From Cylindrobasidium torrendii FP15055 ss-10 (Eukaryota > Basidiomycota > Agaricomycetes > Agaricales > Physalacriaceae): 64,000 nucleotides of DNA. The DNA lies in the NCBI GenBank assembly GCA_000934385.1, contig KN880468.1, positions 90,693-154,692 on the forward strand. The letters are read 5' to 3'. Made by a program: the position numbers and the translations under genes. The notes beneath the pieces are model-generated. The model made no database searches. It was not told the origin of the DNA and saw only the letters and a program-made list of their open reading frames with translations. Positions 32,159 through 43,683 of the stretch are shown piece after piece (position 1 is the first letter of the stretch; each line of letters starts with the position of its first letter).

Positions 32159-32182
32159 AATGAGATTGGTGGCAGGATGAGA

Positions 32183-32200
32183 GAAGAGTAACCCTAACCT
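32183..32200 (-). promoter_or_regulatory. telobox-like motif upstream of F-box-like gene 2
   Basis: Identical 18-bp copy of the motif at 2237-2254, at 25-42 nt upstream of the start codon. Read on the gene strand it includes TTAGGGTTA. Confidence 0.4.
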
Positions 32201-32501
32201 TGCGTCCGCCAGCTTCTTTCCGCCGACGAACACAAAGCCATGATGCATGATGTTGTGCACGCTTTGCTTCCCCATTGTTCGTGGTCGCTGCCTGATTGTT
32301 CGCCGTACTGTGACTCTCCGGCCCACATGGTGTAATTGATGCGTGCCCGGCGCGCCGACGGCGGATGTCCATATTGGGGTGATGCGACTCTGATGCGGGA
32401 GCGGATGCGCGGACACGTGATTAGACGACCTTGACTCATATTGCGTCCGCGGGAGTATAAATGTCGGAGACGGAATTATTTTCGTTTTACTCCAGACCAC
32501 C

Positions 32502-33747
32502 ATGTCGTTCCCATTCCACACCCAATATGCAGATGAGTATTCGACGCCAACAACCCCGCGTGACAACAACATACCCTTCTCGTTGCCGCCTTGGGATGCC
32601 ATTGAGCACCAGCAACATCAACCATTGGGCGGCCAAATGCCCCAGCAAGATCTCAGCCAGCATTCACCCTTGACACCGCTGCACAACACACCAACCTTTG
32701 CGCAACATTTACAGGAAGAGGCGTATGTCTCAAGCCGTGACTCGCCAGCGAGTGATCATTCCCGTGTGCATCAAGTCGCTCAGTTATCCGACCCAGAACC
32801 CCAGTTCGTCCACGAAAGGTCAGGATTTTCGCTGCGTGAGACCTTGTATCCCGATGACGACGTGTTAGTGGACAACCTGCTGCTGGACCCAGCCGAAGAG
32901 GCGGCCAGTCATCCCTGCGTGCTAGTCCCCCGCGAACGCGTGGGCAGCAGCGAGCACACCCTTATCATAGACCTTCAACTGCTGCTGGAGGCAGTGATGA
33001 CAGTCGACAGCGCCAACGACCGTCCAACCTGCAATTTATTCCCCATCTTCCTCCGCCTCCATCGACAGCGCCAGGCGCGAACCGACCGTACGACGACTCT
33101 CTTGCCCCGACCTTCGCTGCTCATATGTTCCCCGACAGATCGATGACGCCTGCGCTGCCGCCGCTTACGTTTCACCAATACGTCCCGCCACCGACTGCGC
33201 CTGCCCCGCCTGCCGCCGCACCGCCGCCCTCAATGCCAACACCCCGACCCGCCGCGACTCTGGTCATCCGAACAGACTGGAGGTATAATCCCGACACGCA
33301 CACGATTGCTGCCTACTTTGACATGCCTGGTGTGCGCCGGGAAGACATTAGAATATCGCTCCAGACGCTTCCGTATAATCGTGTGAGGGTTCTGACTGTG
33401 ACTGGAGTGCGCCGTGCGCCGTTCATCCCTTCCGCTTCCGCTTCCCTATCGCGAGACCCTGTTCTGGGACAAGAAGTGTGTTCTGTCGAAGGCAAATACG
33501 GGCCATGCAGGCGCCAGCTTGCTGTGCATCCCGATTGTGTGGTGAGTCTTTTTCCTTCATCTCTTCATTCTCCGTTCTTTCCCTTCCCCTTCGGCGCACT
33601 TGGCCAAGGCCAGTGGATCCGGCGCTGACGATGCGCGCCTAGCTCGAGGACATTGACGCAAAGTACTCTGACGGAGTGCTCACTGTGTCCATCAGGTGTG
33701 GACCGCCTGATGTTCTGAATGAGGTGGTGAACATTCCCATCCGGTGA
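32502..33747 (+). CDS. small heat-shock protein (Hsp20 / alpha-crystallin domain)
   Basis: The start MSFPFHTQYADEYSTP at 32502 opens a long Gln/Pro-rich N-terminal arm. A 73-nt intron with donor near 32819 and acceptor CCCAG near 32891 would carry the reading into the frame that holds a Pro-rich stretch and then the alpha-crystallin domain: WRYNPDTHTIAAYFDMPGVR, EDIRISLQ, VLTVTGVRR, RQLAVHPDCV and, after a second intron ending CGCCTAG, LEDIDAKYSDGVLTVSI. The stop is at 33745-33747. Hsp20 proteins form oligomers that hold unfolding proteins. The domain contains an insertion between the GVRR strand and the EGKYG strand; the usual C-terminal IxI anchor is replaced by NIPIR at the very end. The Hsp20 assignment is firm, the first intron less so. 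Confidence 0.8.
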
Positions 33748-34132
33748 TTCTTGGCTATGAGTGTGGGAGCGTGCAGCAAGACAGAGAGACCGCAAGACAC
33801 CCTTCAAGTTCTGTGTGCCCTCAAGCGTCCAGCGTCAAGACAATGTGGGATCCGTTCAAGTCTTAGTTTACCAATGGACTCAGCTTGCTCATGTACTTCA
33901 TTTCGTTGTTCCTGCTATGTTTTTATCCGCTATATATACTGTATTTATACTTATCTTACTCTTGAAATTGCTTGTATGGGTTATATACACCCCGCTCAAC
34001 TTGACTGATGTGCGCGCCATTCACTGCTCATATTGCCGTGACTGAGTATGCTCGCTCGTGCGCCCAGACACCAACTTTCCCAGTTAAACTTCCATTGATT
34101 GAGGCTAAAATAACGCAAACCAATACCTATAA
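33748..34132. other. convergent intergenic region
   Basis: 3' regions of the Hsp20 gene (+) and the surface-protein gene (-). AT-rich TATA-containing runs near 33940 are in a downstream position and unlikely to be promoters. Confidence 0.4.
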
Positions 34133-35421
34133 CTACTGTCGCAATCGTGGCTGTAGCATGTACAATACAAAGAATGTGAGCAAGAGAAGAGGGCTAGATC
34201 CAACCGTGAAAGCAGCATCTGGGGTGTCGCTACTCGAACTTCCAGATGAAGATCCACCACCAGATTGTCCGGTAGACGTCGAACCATTGGCCGACGCTGA
34301 GCTCGCGGACAGATTCCGAGGTGCGTACTCAGAGGGTACAGTCAAAACAATAGAGTCCAGGTCTACCGAAGGCTCAGATTAGGAAGGGGAGTACACGAAG
34401 GGGAGGAGACGCACCAAAGTAGGATTCATTCACTCCAGCGATGTTCTCTAGCTTGAGTGTGTGCGTGGAGCTGTTCAGGTTGGACGCAAAGTACTTGATG
34501 GTTGGTTGTTGTTGTTCGCAAGATGCGGCCCAAGCACCTCCGCACCCAGACGTCCCGTTGAACGTCTGGGCAGGAGCACCGTCGAGGTAAACATTATATG
34601 TTCGATGGTCGTTCTTCTTGTCACCGAATACGTAGATGGCAGAGGCTGAGGATTGGGTCAGCCGGGAGTGATTAATGACTGAGGAATATAGCCCGTACCT
34701 TGGAATTCGACTGTAAAGGACGCTTTGTCCCCGTTGGTGTACGTCGAACCTCCGCCGCTGAAGTTTCCCGACTGGTTCGTGCCCCAAGTACCCTCATAGG
34801 TTATGGAAGGGTCGTCTTCCTCAATAGTCTTGTTGGTGATGGAGGCCCTAGAGTATGATTCAGACCAGTATCATGAAGAGGCGCTCTGGATCACCCACCC
34901 TTGCGGCGCCATCTGGACGGTCATATCGAGATAGTCGAAAAGGAAAGCATCCCCGCCTTTGTCATCACCCTGAGCGCCCTTGTTCGTAAGAGTGAGCGTG
35001 TGTTCCGCATAGGCAAGGTCCTCATTCGTGAACAAGATCTCGGATGTGGGTAACAAGCTAGACTCCTGGCGATAGGCGGTCACCACTGTCTTGTTCCCGT
35101 CAATATCAACTTCAAAGGAGCCGTATTCTGGACCGGTGCCGCCGTAGATGTACACCGCAGGGCCTGAGGGACACCGTGAGTGCTGGCGGAAGGGAATATC
35201 ATTTGCAACGCACCAGTGAAATTCAGGGTTACTGCAGCGCCCACTTGTTCCGTCCTGTGATACGTCCCTGTCCTCCAAGGCGTGGTCTTGAAGTCGATAG
35301 GATCGTTCCAAGGGTCCGGGGTCGTCCATGGCGCCTGGTCGGGGATGTACTCCAGAATGCTGTCGAAATCGTCGATGGAGATGTTCACATTGATAGCTGA
35401 GCGGTCCATTATCGATGCCAT
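34133..35421 (-). CDS. two-module surface protein, probably membrane- or GPI-anchored
   Basis: Five exons join into a protein of about 330 residues starting MASIMDRSAINVNISIDD. Two related beta-rich modules follow: SVTLNFTG-like strand ends, PAVYIYGGTGPEYGSFEVDI with EHTLTLTNKG, and SASAIYVFGDKKNDHRTYNV with HTLKLENIAG. Each intron falls in phase 1 after an FTG or FQG-like end, as in membrane proteins A to E, so these modules may share a fold. The C-terminal part is Ser/Gly-rich (GGGSSSGSSSSD) and ends with a hydrophobic run (SPLLLLTFFVLYML) plus QPRLRQ, which suits a GPI signal or a tail anchor. No N-terminal signal peptide is seen at the chosen ATG; a missed upstream exon is possible. Likely exposed at the cell surface; ligand unknown. 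Confidence 0.7.
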
Positions 35422-37380
35422 GATTCAAGCACAATATTAGATAGATAACGTAGGAGATTTGTAGACCAGGTAATGAGAACGGAAGACATGCGTATATCGT
35501 CATATCCACGCGCTGTATCGCTGACTTGATGCCATCAATGAATGATGGCGGCCCGAGGCGTTCGCGATCGGGCACTCACAGCTAAGTACTGAGTCAGAGC
35601 TTAGACTCTGCCTCTCACGCCCATTGTCAGAATTTCACAAGCACAGGAATGCATGCTATATGGGCAGCCTAGATACGCGGCGTCAAGCGCAGGTCATTTG
35701 CCACAGTGTGAGCACTGTGCTGGCTTTGGATGACATTTCCGTCATTCCCCAAGGGCACTATATATGTCCTGACGGCGAGAAGGACCACGGTACTAGCTCA
35801 CAGTCTCAAATGTTTGATGTTTTCACAGTACGTGCGAAGGAAATGCAATTCTTACCTCAAGACAAGTTTCCAGTTTTCAGACGCCACCTCCTTCCTTCAC
35901 CCAAGAATTGACGCAGCAAGAGATCAAACCATTCAACTTTCAAATGAACCCGATAAATTTTTAGATATCTCGGGAGAAAACTTCTGCCACATGGAGTGTG
36001 AAGGCTTGCATTGCTCTGTAGGCTGCTGCTCAGCAGCAGCGGCTCGGATGCCCTTCAATACACAGAGGCAGGAACTCGGTATGGCCTTATTTTTTGTCGT
36101 CATATGACAATGGTTTCAAGGGGCACCTCACACAGAGACAGCTGCGAGCACGACATGGTATACTACCGGAAGGTCATATCAAGGTTTAACATTCGTTGAT
36201 CCCGCGGTTCGCATTGCACCGGAGGTGCATTATTCACTATCTTAAGTCCATCTTACTGGAATGTCGGGGCGAGAGAACCTGGACACGCGCCATGAAGTCA
36301 CGATGGTGCGTTACGAGGCATGGCATTACCCTTGATTATCTTCCTTCACACAGCGGAAGAATATGTACATGACATAGGTCCTACGCCAAATATGACCGTC
36401 GGATTTTGAGATCATGTTCTTTTCGTTTCCAAAGAATATGCATCAGTAGGTTGTCCCGCCATTCACGCCCCAATCAAAGCAAGCGCGAACATTCACTTCC
36501 CAATCCGTACATACGCCATCAGCATCCATCATTTTGTTGACGCTCGCGCCCCAGAACTTCCCGCGATTGGAAGTGCCACCACCGCATACGAACAAGGAGG
36601 AGATCGTGCGCAAGCCTCGTCGCCACCATCACTTTCGGCACGGACCGAGCTGACCAGCTGGACCACAATTGAAGCCCCGTTCTACTTCGCCAGAGGCTGG
36701 TGTTGTGTGCGAGAACGTCGCTTTCCCCCACCCTTTAGATTGTCACCCTTCTGGTTTGCACGAGGCGGCAGCACTGTGCCGGCGCCCTGACCAGCGGACA
36801 AGCGCATCTCTGGAGCCGGCAAGGCAGACGGATCGCACGCCAGGAGGCATTATTGATACGATCATCAACGTCTGTTTTGTCCGAAGAAAGCTCGAAAACC
36901 CGAAATTCTTGTGAATTTCTGGCATTTTTGTAGGGCTTCATGGACTGTGTAGGACGAAAAGGGCCGGAGATGTTTAGAACATGTCTTGGTTCAACCGTCC
37001 AAGGCCGGTTTGATCCCGCGTCACGTGTGTGGAGGGCAGGGGAAGAGTTTGACGAGGAGTGAACGCATGTACGGCCTCGTGTCCGTTAGTCTCTTCGGCT
37101 TGACCCCCATCTCTCTTAAAGTCCATCCGGGTTCCAAAGGACGCGGAGATCGACTCCCCTTCCCTTTTGGCCAGGTTCATGCGACTAGGCTTCTGGCAAG
37201 TACAAAGCGCCTTTGTCCTCGCCTGTGTCCTGACATCTTTCCCGTAGACGCTCTTATCTTGATTTGTTTTTACGACGTGTGACGCCCTTTACGACACCCC
37301 ACGACACCTCTTTTCGTCGCTTTCTCTTCGAACTACGGCTTTAACTTTTGTTTATTGCTTTTCTATTCGGTCTACAATCC
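35422..37380. other. long intergenic region
   Basis: Nearly 2 kb between divergent genes. Short frames on both strands show no motif. The last 120 bases before 37381 are pyrimidine-rich and likely hold the start region of the next gene. No repeats or RNA genes recognised. Confidence 0.4.
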
Positions 37381-39392
37381 ATGCGCTGGCTCTCTTCCCA
37401 CAAGGACGCCTATCCGAGCACCACCAAGATCCAAGCCGTCCATTTACCCAGCTCGACGCCGGAGCAGAACAGCCGCGCGGCAACATATATCCAGTTTCCA
37501 TCCACATCGAGCTCTGTGAGCACCGACGATATGCACGGTTTCTCTATCCTAGGACGCTTCCGCAAGGCGACACCGTCGAGCGCTCATGAGCAGAGGGTAA
37601 ACTCCGAATCGCGCAGTGTGTTCTATCTCTTGCATACATTAATGATTGCTGCTCACAACCGTGTCATAGAACCGCTGAGGAGCATCCTAAAGCCCATGCC
37701 CGCCCCCCGCGAGCCTACGCCCAAACGTCTGTCATTCCCGCTGCCTCCGCGCAATGGGCGTTGCTGATGCCCCCCGTAGCTATACTAGCGCCGCGACCCC
37801 GCAAAGCCTCGAGGTCGAGTCCAGTCGAAAATTTGGAGCACATAGGTGGGAGGTTGTCCGTTATCGTGGAGCCACGGCGCTTATTTCCTTTCTTTCATGT
37901 CCAGTGTCGACTCGGACCCCCTCGAGGATGCATACCCCAGCGCAGAATCCAGCGATCAGACCGCCGGGCCTTCGTACGTTCTATCCTTCCTGTCTCTACC
38001 GCAAAGGAAGATGTTTACTTCGTTCCCTAGGCCAAGATCCGTCTTCTGGACCGCAATATCAATCTCAACACCAGGCTTTCCCTATGAAGCCCCAAGGTGC
38101 ACTACACGTTTTGGTCACGCCATTCATTTCTGATAGCGTCCTCCCTCTCACAGAGCACGTTATACCTGCTGAGATGATGGCGCATTCGCGCGCAGCGTTC
38201 CCAACGAAGCCCAAACGTACGTGTCTTGTGCCCTGCCTTCTTGTGTGAAGGTGTGAAGGGGTATTCTGTGTATCGAGGCTTATCAACTTTATCTAGCACC
38301 ACGTTCGTCAAAGCAGGAGATGGGGTTCTCGGGACACGAAGAGCACTATGCTCAACCTATGCTAGCACATCTCAACCTTGCACTCAAGCCGCCGACCTCG
38401 CGACCTGTGACCGCTATCGACACATATCAGTCCGATGGGCAGAGCTTCCCCGAGAAGTCCCACCACAGGTCTCATCGGCATAAATCTGAGAGTAAGGAGG
38501 AAAGGAAGGAAAGGAAGCGCCGAGAGGCCGAGCAGGCTGGTTCTGACCCTTCGAAACGACACCGACATGATAGTGGACGCCACCGAAAAGATAGTGGGCG
38601 CCATGAGGATAAGCATCGCGACCGTGAACCCAAGCGCGAGCGCAGTCGTTCGCATCGTGAAGTTATGACAGACACTGAGCAGTGGGCCCGCCAGAAGCCT
38701 GCTCCCGTCGGTGCGTCCTATCATATTCGACATCCATTCCAATCTATCTGACCCAGTTTACAGTCGCGGAACAGGTGGAACGTAGCGAAAGGATCGCGCT
38801 GGCGCCAGATATTCTTCCAGCAGAGTTCCACGTCCCGACGCGTTCAGGACGTACACGGCGCAAACTGAACATCAGGTTCAATGTTTCCCGCGACCCGTAT
38901 CAGTGCATTGTCGAGCGCTGGAACCTCCATGCACGCGAGTTTGTTGAGCTCAGCGGTGAAGACTATAGGGCCCTTGTCTCTGGAGACTCGCCCCGCGTTC
39001 TCACCCAGATGTCGTTCAGGCTGCCCTCCGCTGACACGAACCTCCCGTATACAACGTACGCATCGGACCCTAGAGGTCTGCAGGTTAAGCACGTATATCG
39101 GTGCCTCTGGCAGGCATACAGCGTCCCGCTCTCCGACGAGGAGAAGCGCCGCTTCCAGAGTATTATGTGCACGCGCGAGTTCTCGAGGTGGTTTGACTTT
39201 AGGTGCAACCAGTCTACGGACCCTGAGGCGGAAAAGAGGATGGGCCCGCGTCGTGTGGATATGCTGCAGGGCAATGTCTTTTTCGGCGGTCTAAAGTATC
39301 TGGGCAACTCTGTATGGGAGGTGCGCTTCGACCGCAACTATGACAACTCTATGTGGAATGATGTGAGCATTGTCAGTGTGCAGCGCGATTGA
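37381..39392 (+). CDS. basic Ser/Lys/Arg-rich protein with a conserved C-terminal domain (unrecognised)
   Basis: The 3' half is clear: an exon starting after an intron near 38235-38295 reads PRSSKQEMGFSGHEEH, then a strongly basic run (HHRSHRHKSESKEERKERKR, HDSGRHRKDSGRHEDKHRDR), a 60-nt intron at about 38710-38761, and a 210-residue C-terminal domain with FNVSRDPYQCIVERWNLHAR, YASDPRGLQVKHVYRCLWQA and MLQGNVFFGGLKYLGNSVWE, stopping at 39392. The 5' half has open frames from MRWLSSHKDAYPSTTK at 37381, a GTGTGT...TCATAG intron-like block, and ALHVLVTPFISDSVLPLTEH before the basic part; exact joins there are uncertain. The C-terminal domain somewhat resembles uncharacterised Agaricomycete domains (DUF6699-like), a memory-based guess. 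The basic part suggests nuclear RNA or DNA contact. Confidence 0.6.
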
Positions 39393-40616
39393 AAAGTGCT
39401 GACGACTGTGATAGGATTAACTCAACCAGCGTCCGATTTGTGCTTTGACCCCGCTTTCTCGTTCTTTCTATACTCAATAATCACACACGTTCGTATATCT
39501 GTACATCCCCATAACCCTTTCCATGCATTACTTTGTTACCACTTCTTGTACAATCTACTGTACCAGTACGTACATCCAGCATTTCTCACTGTACAATAGC
39601 CAATCGAGCATCGCCACACATACACCATTTTGAAATCCAATCATTGTCTCCCTCTACGACGTCGACGATACGACCTCATTGAGGCGCTGCAGCAGGACCA
39701 ACACGTGGGTACCCTCGGAGAAAACCGAGATTACAGTGAGCATTGTCCCTAAAGAGGCAGCCGCATAGTCCGAGTATTTAACGAAGGCTGCGAGCGTAAA
39801 TCTAGATATCCATATCCGCACACGACGGCTCGTATGAGGACGATGAAAATGCATATGAACTCGGAATTTCAGCCCGGAATATCATCACCACTGCATGTTC
39901 GGCGCATGCACACTGCGAAGAGCAGATTGAACGATTTGGCGCCTGAATGAAATGTGCACAAGCAAAAGCAACGATGTGCCCCCACCCTTTTCAAAGAGAA
40001 GTCGAGAGGCATGATAGTTTACCTAATTTGCCCAAGCAACTTACAGCTCAAAAATGCGTGTGACAAGGGTAGGAGGGATCGACGGTAGCATGAGGTGGGT
40101 TTTAAACATATGCGGAGCGAGGCAGTCGAGGCAGCGGCGGATTTGCCGGCTCTACCAGCCGACATGCATTCATGAAGCGTGTTGGGCATTCTTGCAGTGC
40201 ACATCTCACTCCTAAAGGCACAAAGCCTTGGTTGTTCTGCTGTAGACAGAGTGCCGCCCGAGACATTCTTGACAAACAAGCCTTGGGCGCAGAAGCGGCA
40301 GAATTACGTAAGTCTCGTGCGGCACAGCCGAGATGCCATGCGATCGCGATCGCCCCTACATGGTTTGTCCTTGAACGACCATCTCATTGGTGGCCAGGGC
40401 ATTCGACAAGACAACCTCCCGCAGACCAACGACGGCGACAAACGCAACAGCGTCGGCGACGAGCAATAACCCAATCTTGTACATTTATCGGCTGCAGGAC
40501 GCCCATTTTCCATCCATCATCTAGCTGTTGGTCCACTATCTCTCTCTATTCCTTTCCTGGTGGATTTACCATACCCAGTCAACATCTGATTTATTTTCCA
40601 CTCTCAACGAATTAAC
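39393..40616. other. intergenic, no gene recognised
   Basis: 1.2 kb upstream of the FHA-RING gene. Short frames at 39654-39854 and 40019-40615 have no features. The last 100 bases are pyrimidine-rich (TCTCTCTATTCC) and probably the leader. Confidence 0.45.
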
Positions 40617-42111
40617 ATGTCCATCGACCCGCATCTTATTCAAGGCAACGAGTCGCCACCTGTCAGGAACACCATCCTTGGTACTCTACTTCGAGGACGG
40701 CGGCACTCCCAGAGCCACGAGCGCGAGACATCGCCCGACCCACCCAGCCCGATGATGCCCCCTCCAGGTGTGAGCGGTGGATTCTCCCAGATGCTGCGCC
40801 GGCGGCGTAGTGGTGGATTGGCCTCCCCAGGATCATCCCAACCGCCAGCGGTACCGGGAACATTAGCTGTAGCCGCCTCCAACATGACCGTCACTCCCTC
40901 AGCGATGGCGACCAACAATGGCGCGTCGGTAGCAACACCGACATCCCCCCTGGGCGCCGGCACTCATCGCATCCGACTCGTACCGCACCTTGATTCCCGC
41001 CGTTCCCTTCGTTTCGATGTCTTCAATCGTGAACTCAAGGAAGGCGATGCTCCCTTGCGCATTGGTCGCTTCACGGAACGTTCGACAGGCCCTAATGCCG
41101 GGAACAACAATCTCAATGGGAAGATCGCATTCAGATCGAAGGTGGTCTCTAGAGCACACGCCGAGATGTGGGTGGAGAGTGGGGGAAGATTTTTCATTCG
41201 CGATACCAAGAGCAGCAGTGGCACCTTCCTTAATCATGTTCGCCTGAGCCCTGCTAACGCAGAGAGCCCGCCACGACAGGTCCGCGACGGCGATATTGTT
41301 CAGTTGGGGGTCGACTACCAGGGTGGCGCGGAGGACATTTACAAGAGCGTCAAGATCAGGATCGAGGTCGGGCGTGAATGGCAGAGCAGCAAGAATGCAT
41401 TCAAGTGCGTCTATCGTTTGCCACCAACGGCCGTTTCTGACCGACTTTTAGTACGGGCGCTCTTGAGAACCTTAAGGCCTTGGCGGCTGCACCAGGTCTC
41501 CCTAGGAATGGAAAGTCCAACATACCCGACTGTTGCATCTGTGCGTCTCTGTGCTCTTACCCCACCTATCATGTCTAACCACTCTTGGCGCAGGTCTTTT
41601 CGGCGTTACCATTCGTCAGGCGCTGTTCATTGCCCCATGTTCGCATACCTTCCACTACAAATGCATTCGGCCGCTCCTCGAAAACCATCACCCCGCATTC
41701 TCGTGTCCTTTATGCCGAACGTTTGCTGATCTGGAGGAGGACGTCGAGATTGAGCAGGAGCCTGTGGAAGACAGCGAGGACGATGAGCCGGAGAAGCCGC
41801 TCTCGCCATCTGTGACGATCAACAAGAAGCAGAAGCAGAAGGCGCGCGAGGAGCGTGAGAAGGAGCGCGACCGTGAAGGCGGGGCGGATACTGAGGTTGA
41901 GGGCGATGCCCAAGCGCAGGTGCAGGCCCGGCGCAACAGCCGTATGTCGATGATGGAGGAGAATGACGAGGAGGAGGACAGGTATAATGCCCCCAACGCC
42001 TGGATGGTCATCGATGGCGAAATAGGAAGCTCCGAGGCTGTCCATGTTGGGTCGTCCAACGATGTGGTGATGCATGTTGAGGACAAGAGCGACCGGTCGC
42101 ATTCTCCGTAG
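40617..42111 (+). CDS. FHA and RING-H2 domain ubiquitin ligase (Dma1-like)
   Basis: Exons 40617-41404, 41452-41540 and 41594-42111 give 464 residues. After a Ser/Pro-rich N-terminus (1-120) comes a forkhead-associated domain: LRIGRFTE, then KVVSRAHAEMW and TKSSSGTFLNHVRLSP, the phosphothreonine-binding core. A RING-H2 finger follows, DCCIC..., CSHTFHYKC and CPLC, split by an intron after DCCI. The tail is acidic and Lys/Glu-rich. FHA plus RING in this order is the Dma1/Dma2 (Chfr/RNF8-related) group, E3 ligases that restrain mitotic exit and septation. All zinc ligands seem present, so the enzyme should be active. The start ATG follows a pyrimidine-rich leader. Introns are 47 and 53 nt. Confidence 0.88.
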
Positions 42112-43683
42112 AGGCCCTCAACTGGGATGGGGCTCCAGGATTCCACTTTCCATTACTTTCTCTTCTGATTTAATGATGCATACTATTTATCTGATTTGCG
42201 TGTAGGAGTGAGCACGCACCGAATGGAGGTGTGTCTCTCGTAGCTGCTGGCAATGCAAGAGTGTCTACCGTGAAAAGCCAAACCGTTGCAAGAGTTGAAT
42301 TGGTCACCGTCGACGATGACAGCGAACCAGCCATTTGGTTTCAGTTGTTCAGGTGATGCGCGGTCGACGCTGAACATACTTACTGTAAATTGAACTTCCA
42401 GTGGTTCGTCACTCTGCGCCAAGTCCACAGGTCAAGCTCGCTTCAGACGTCTGATCCTTTGTCTCTCCGTGTGCCAATTTGCGAGTAGACGAGGAGGCAA
42501 TGGGTATCTGTCGCGAACATCTAGCAGAACTTCAGTGAAAACTAGAAGGAAGTTCGTGGTCGCTGCAAAGCAACGTTATACAGCTCAAGGCTGGCTCAAG
42601 GCAAAAGTGTAGCCATGTAATGGTGGTCTCGATGGGCCGGTCACCAGTCAAGCCATCCTCCGACGACACAGAGAGCTATGAGCAGGCTATGAGCGAAGGT
42701 AGGTTGGCCACAAACGCAAGACAGTGTGTATAGATCCGTCGGGCCTCGTCGGGCGATAGGTTGCTATTGTCACATCCAAGAAAGCCTCATCCAAGGGCGC
42801 GCATGGACATGATGGTGGAATGTCGAGCCCAAGTCAAGACGACGCCGCCTCGTGGTCATCAGTTGGTAGTAGTGGATAGCAATGACCTGTGGGTCGTCCG
42901 CCGCCATGTATAGAATTTCGGTGGCATTCCGGTGTGTCGTCGTCGCGTTCGCCACATGCATCAACTTCACTCGCCATACGCACAAGGCTATCCCGCCCTG
43001 AATCCCGCCTGCATTGAGCGCCAAAAGGCGCTAAACATCGCTAAACAAACACCCGGGCCTGTTTGCGGAATGACTGCCGCCAGTTTTGGATATGTAGGTA
43101 TGCAGCCCTGATCCTGACCAGGGGGAACCAACGCTAAAGATTTTCGATCATCCCTGTCCGACGCACAATAGTGATCCGGAGAACAATGGGAATTGATCTG
43201 CTCCTATTAGTAATAGGCTAAAGCAACTCCAAAGAGTCAAGTCGTCAAGACCTCAAAGGAAGGTACTTAGTACTCGGCTCAGCGCTCAGGGCTGGCTACT
43301 AGCTGGCTATTATCTTGACCAGAACAGCGCCGTTAGGCTGTCGCTCTGCGCCAGTCTAACATGACGTTCTTCAAAGTTTTACTGCGTTGACGACCGCCGA
43401 CGCCACCGACGCGTCTTTCCTGAAGCTATGTCGCCATGCTTGATTTGTGCCGTATTCAGATTGGATTTACCGCGGGTAACCTATGGTTACCTCCACCACC
43501 CTGCAGGAAGAAAAGTTACGTGATCTGATGGGGCGGGCTGCTCGACCTTCCATAAAGCCACAGACCATCGGTCTGACTCCAGCGAAGCGTCTGCCGCGTC
43601 TGTCAGGTCCGCAGGATCAGGTCGACTTCTAGGCAGTATAACTTGGACTGTTTCCTGCTAAACGTGTCTTCACCTCTTTCCTT
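42112..43683. other. long intergenic region
   Basis: 1.57 kb with no supportable frame. A minus-strand frame at 42770-43024 and one at 42183-42428 show no motifs. Nothing else seen. Confidence 0.45.
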
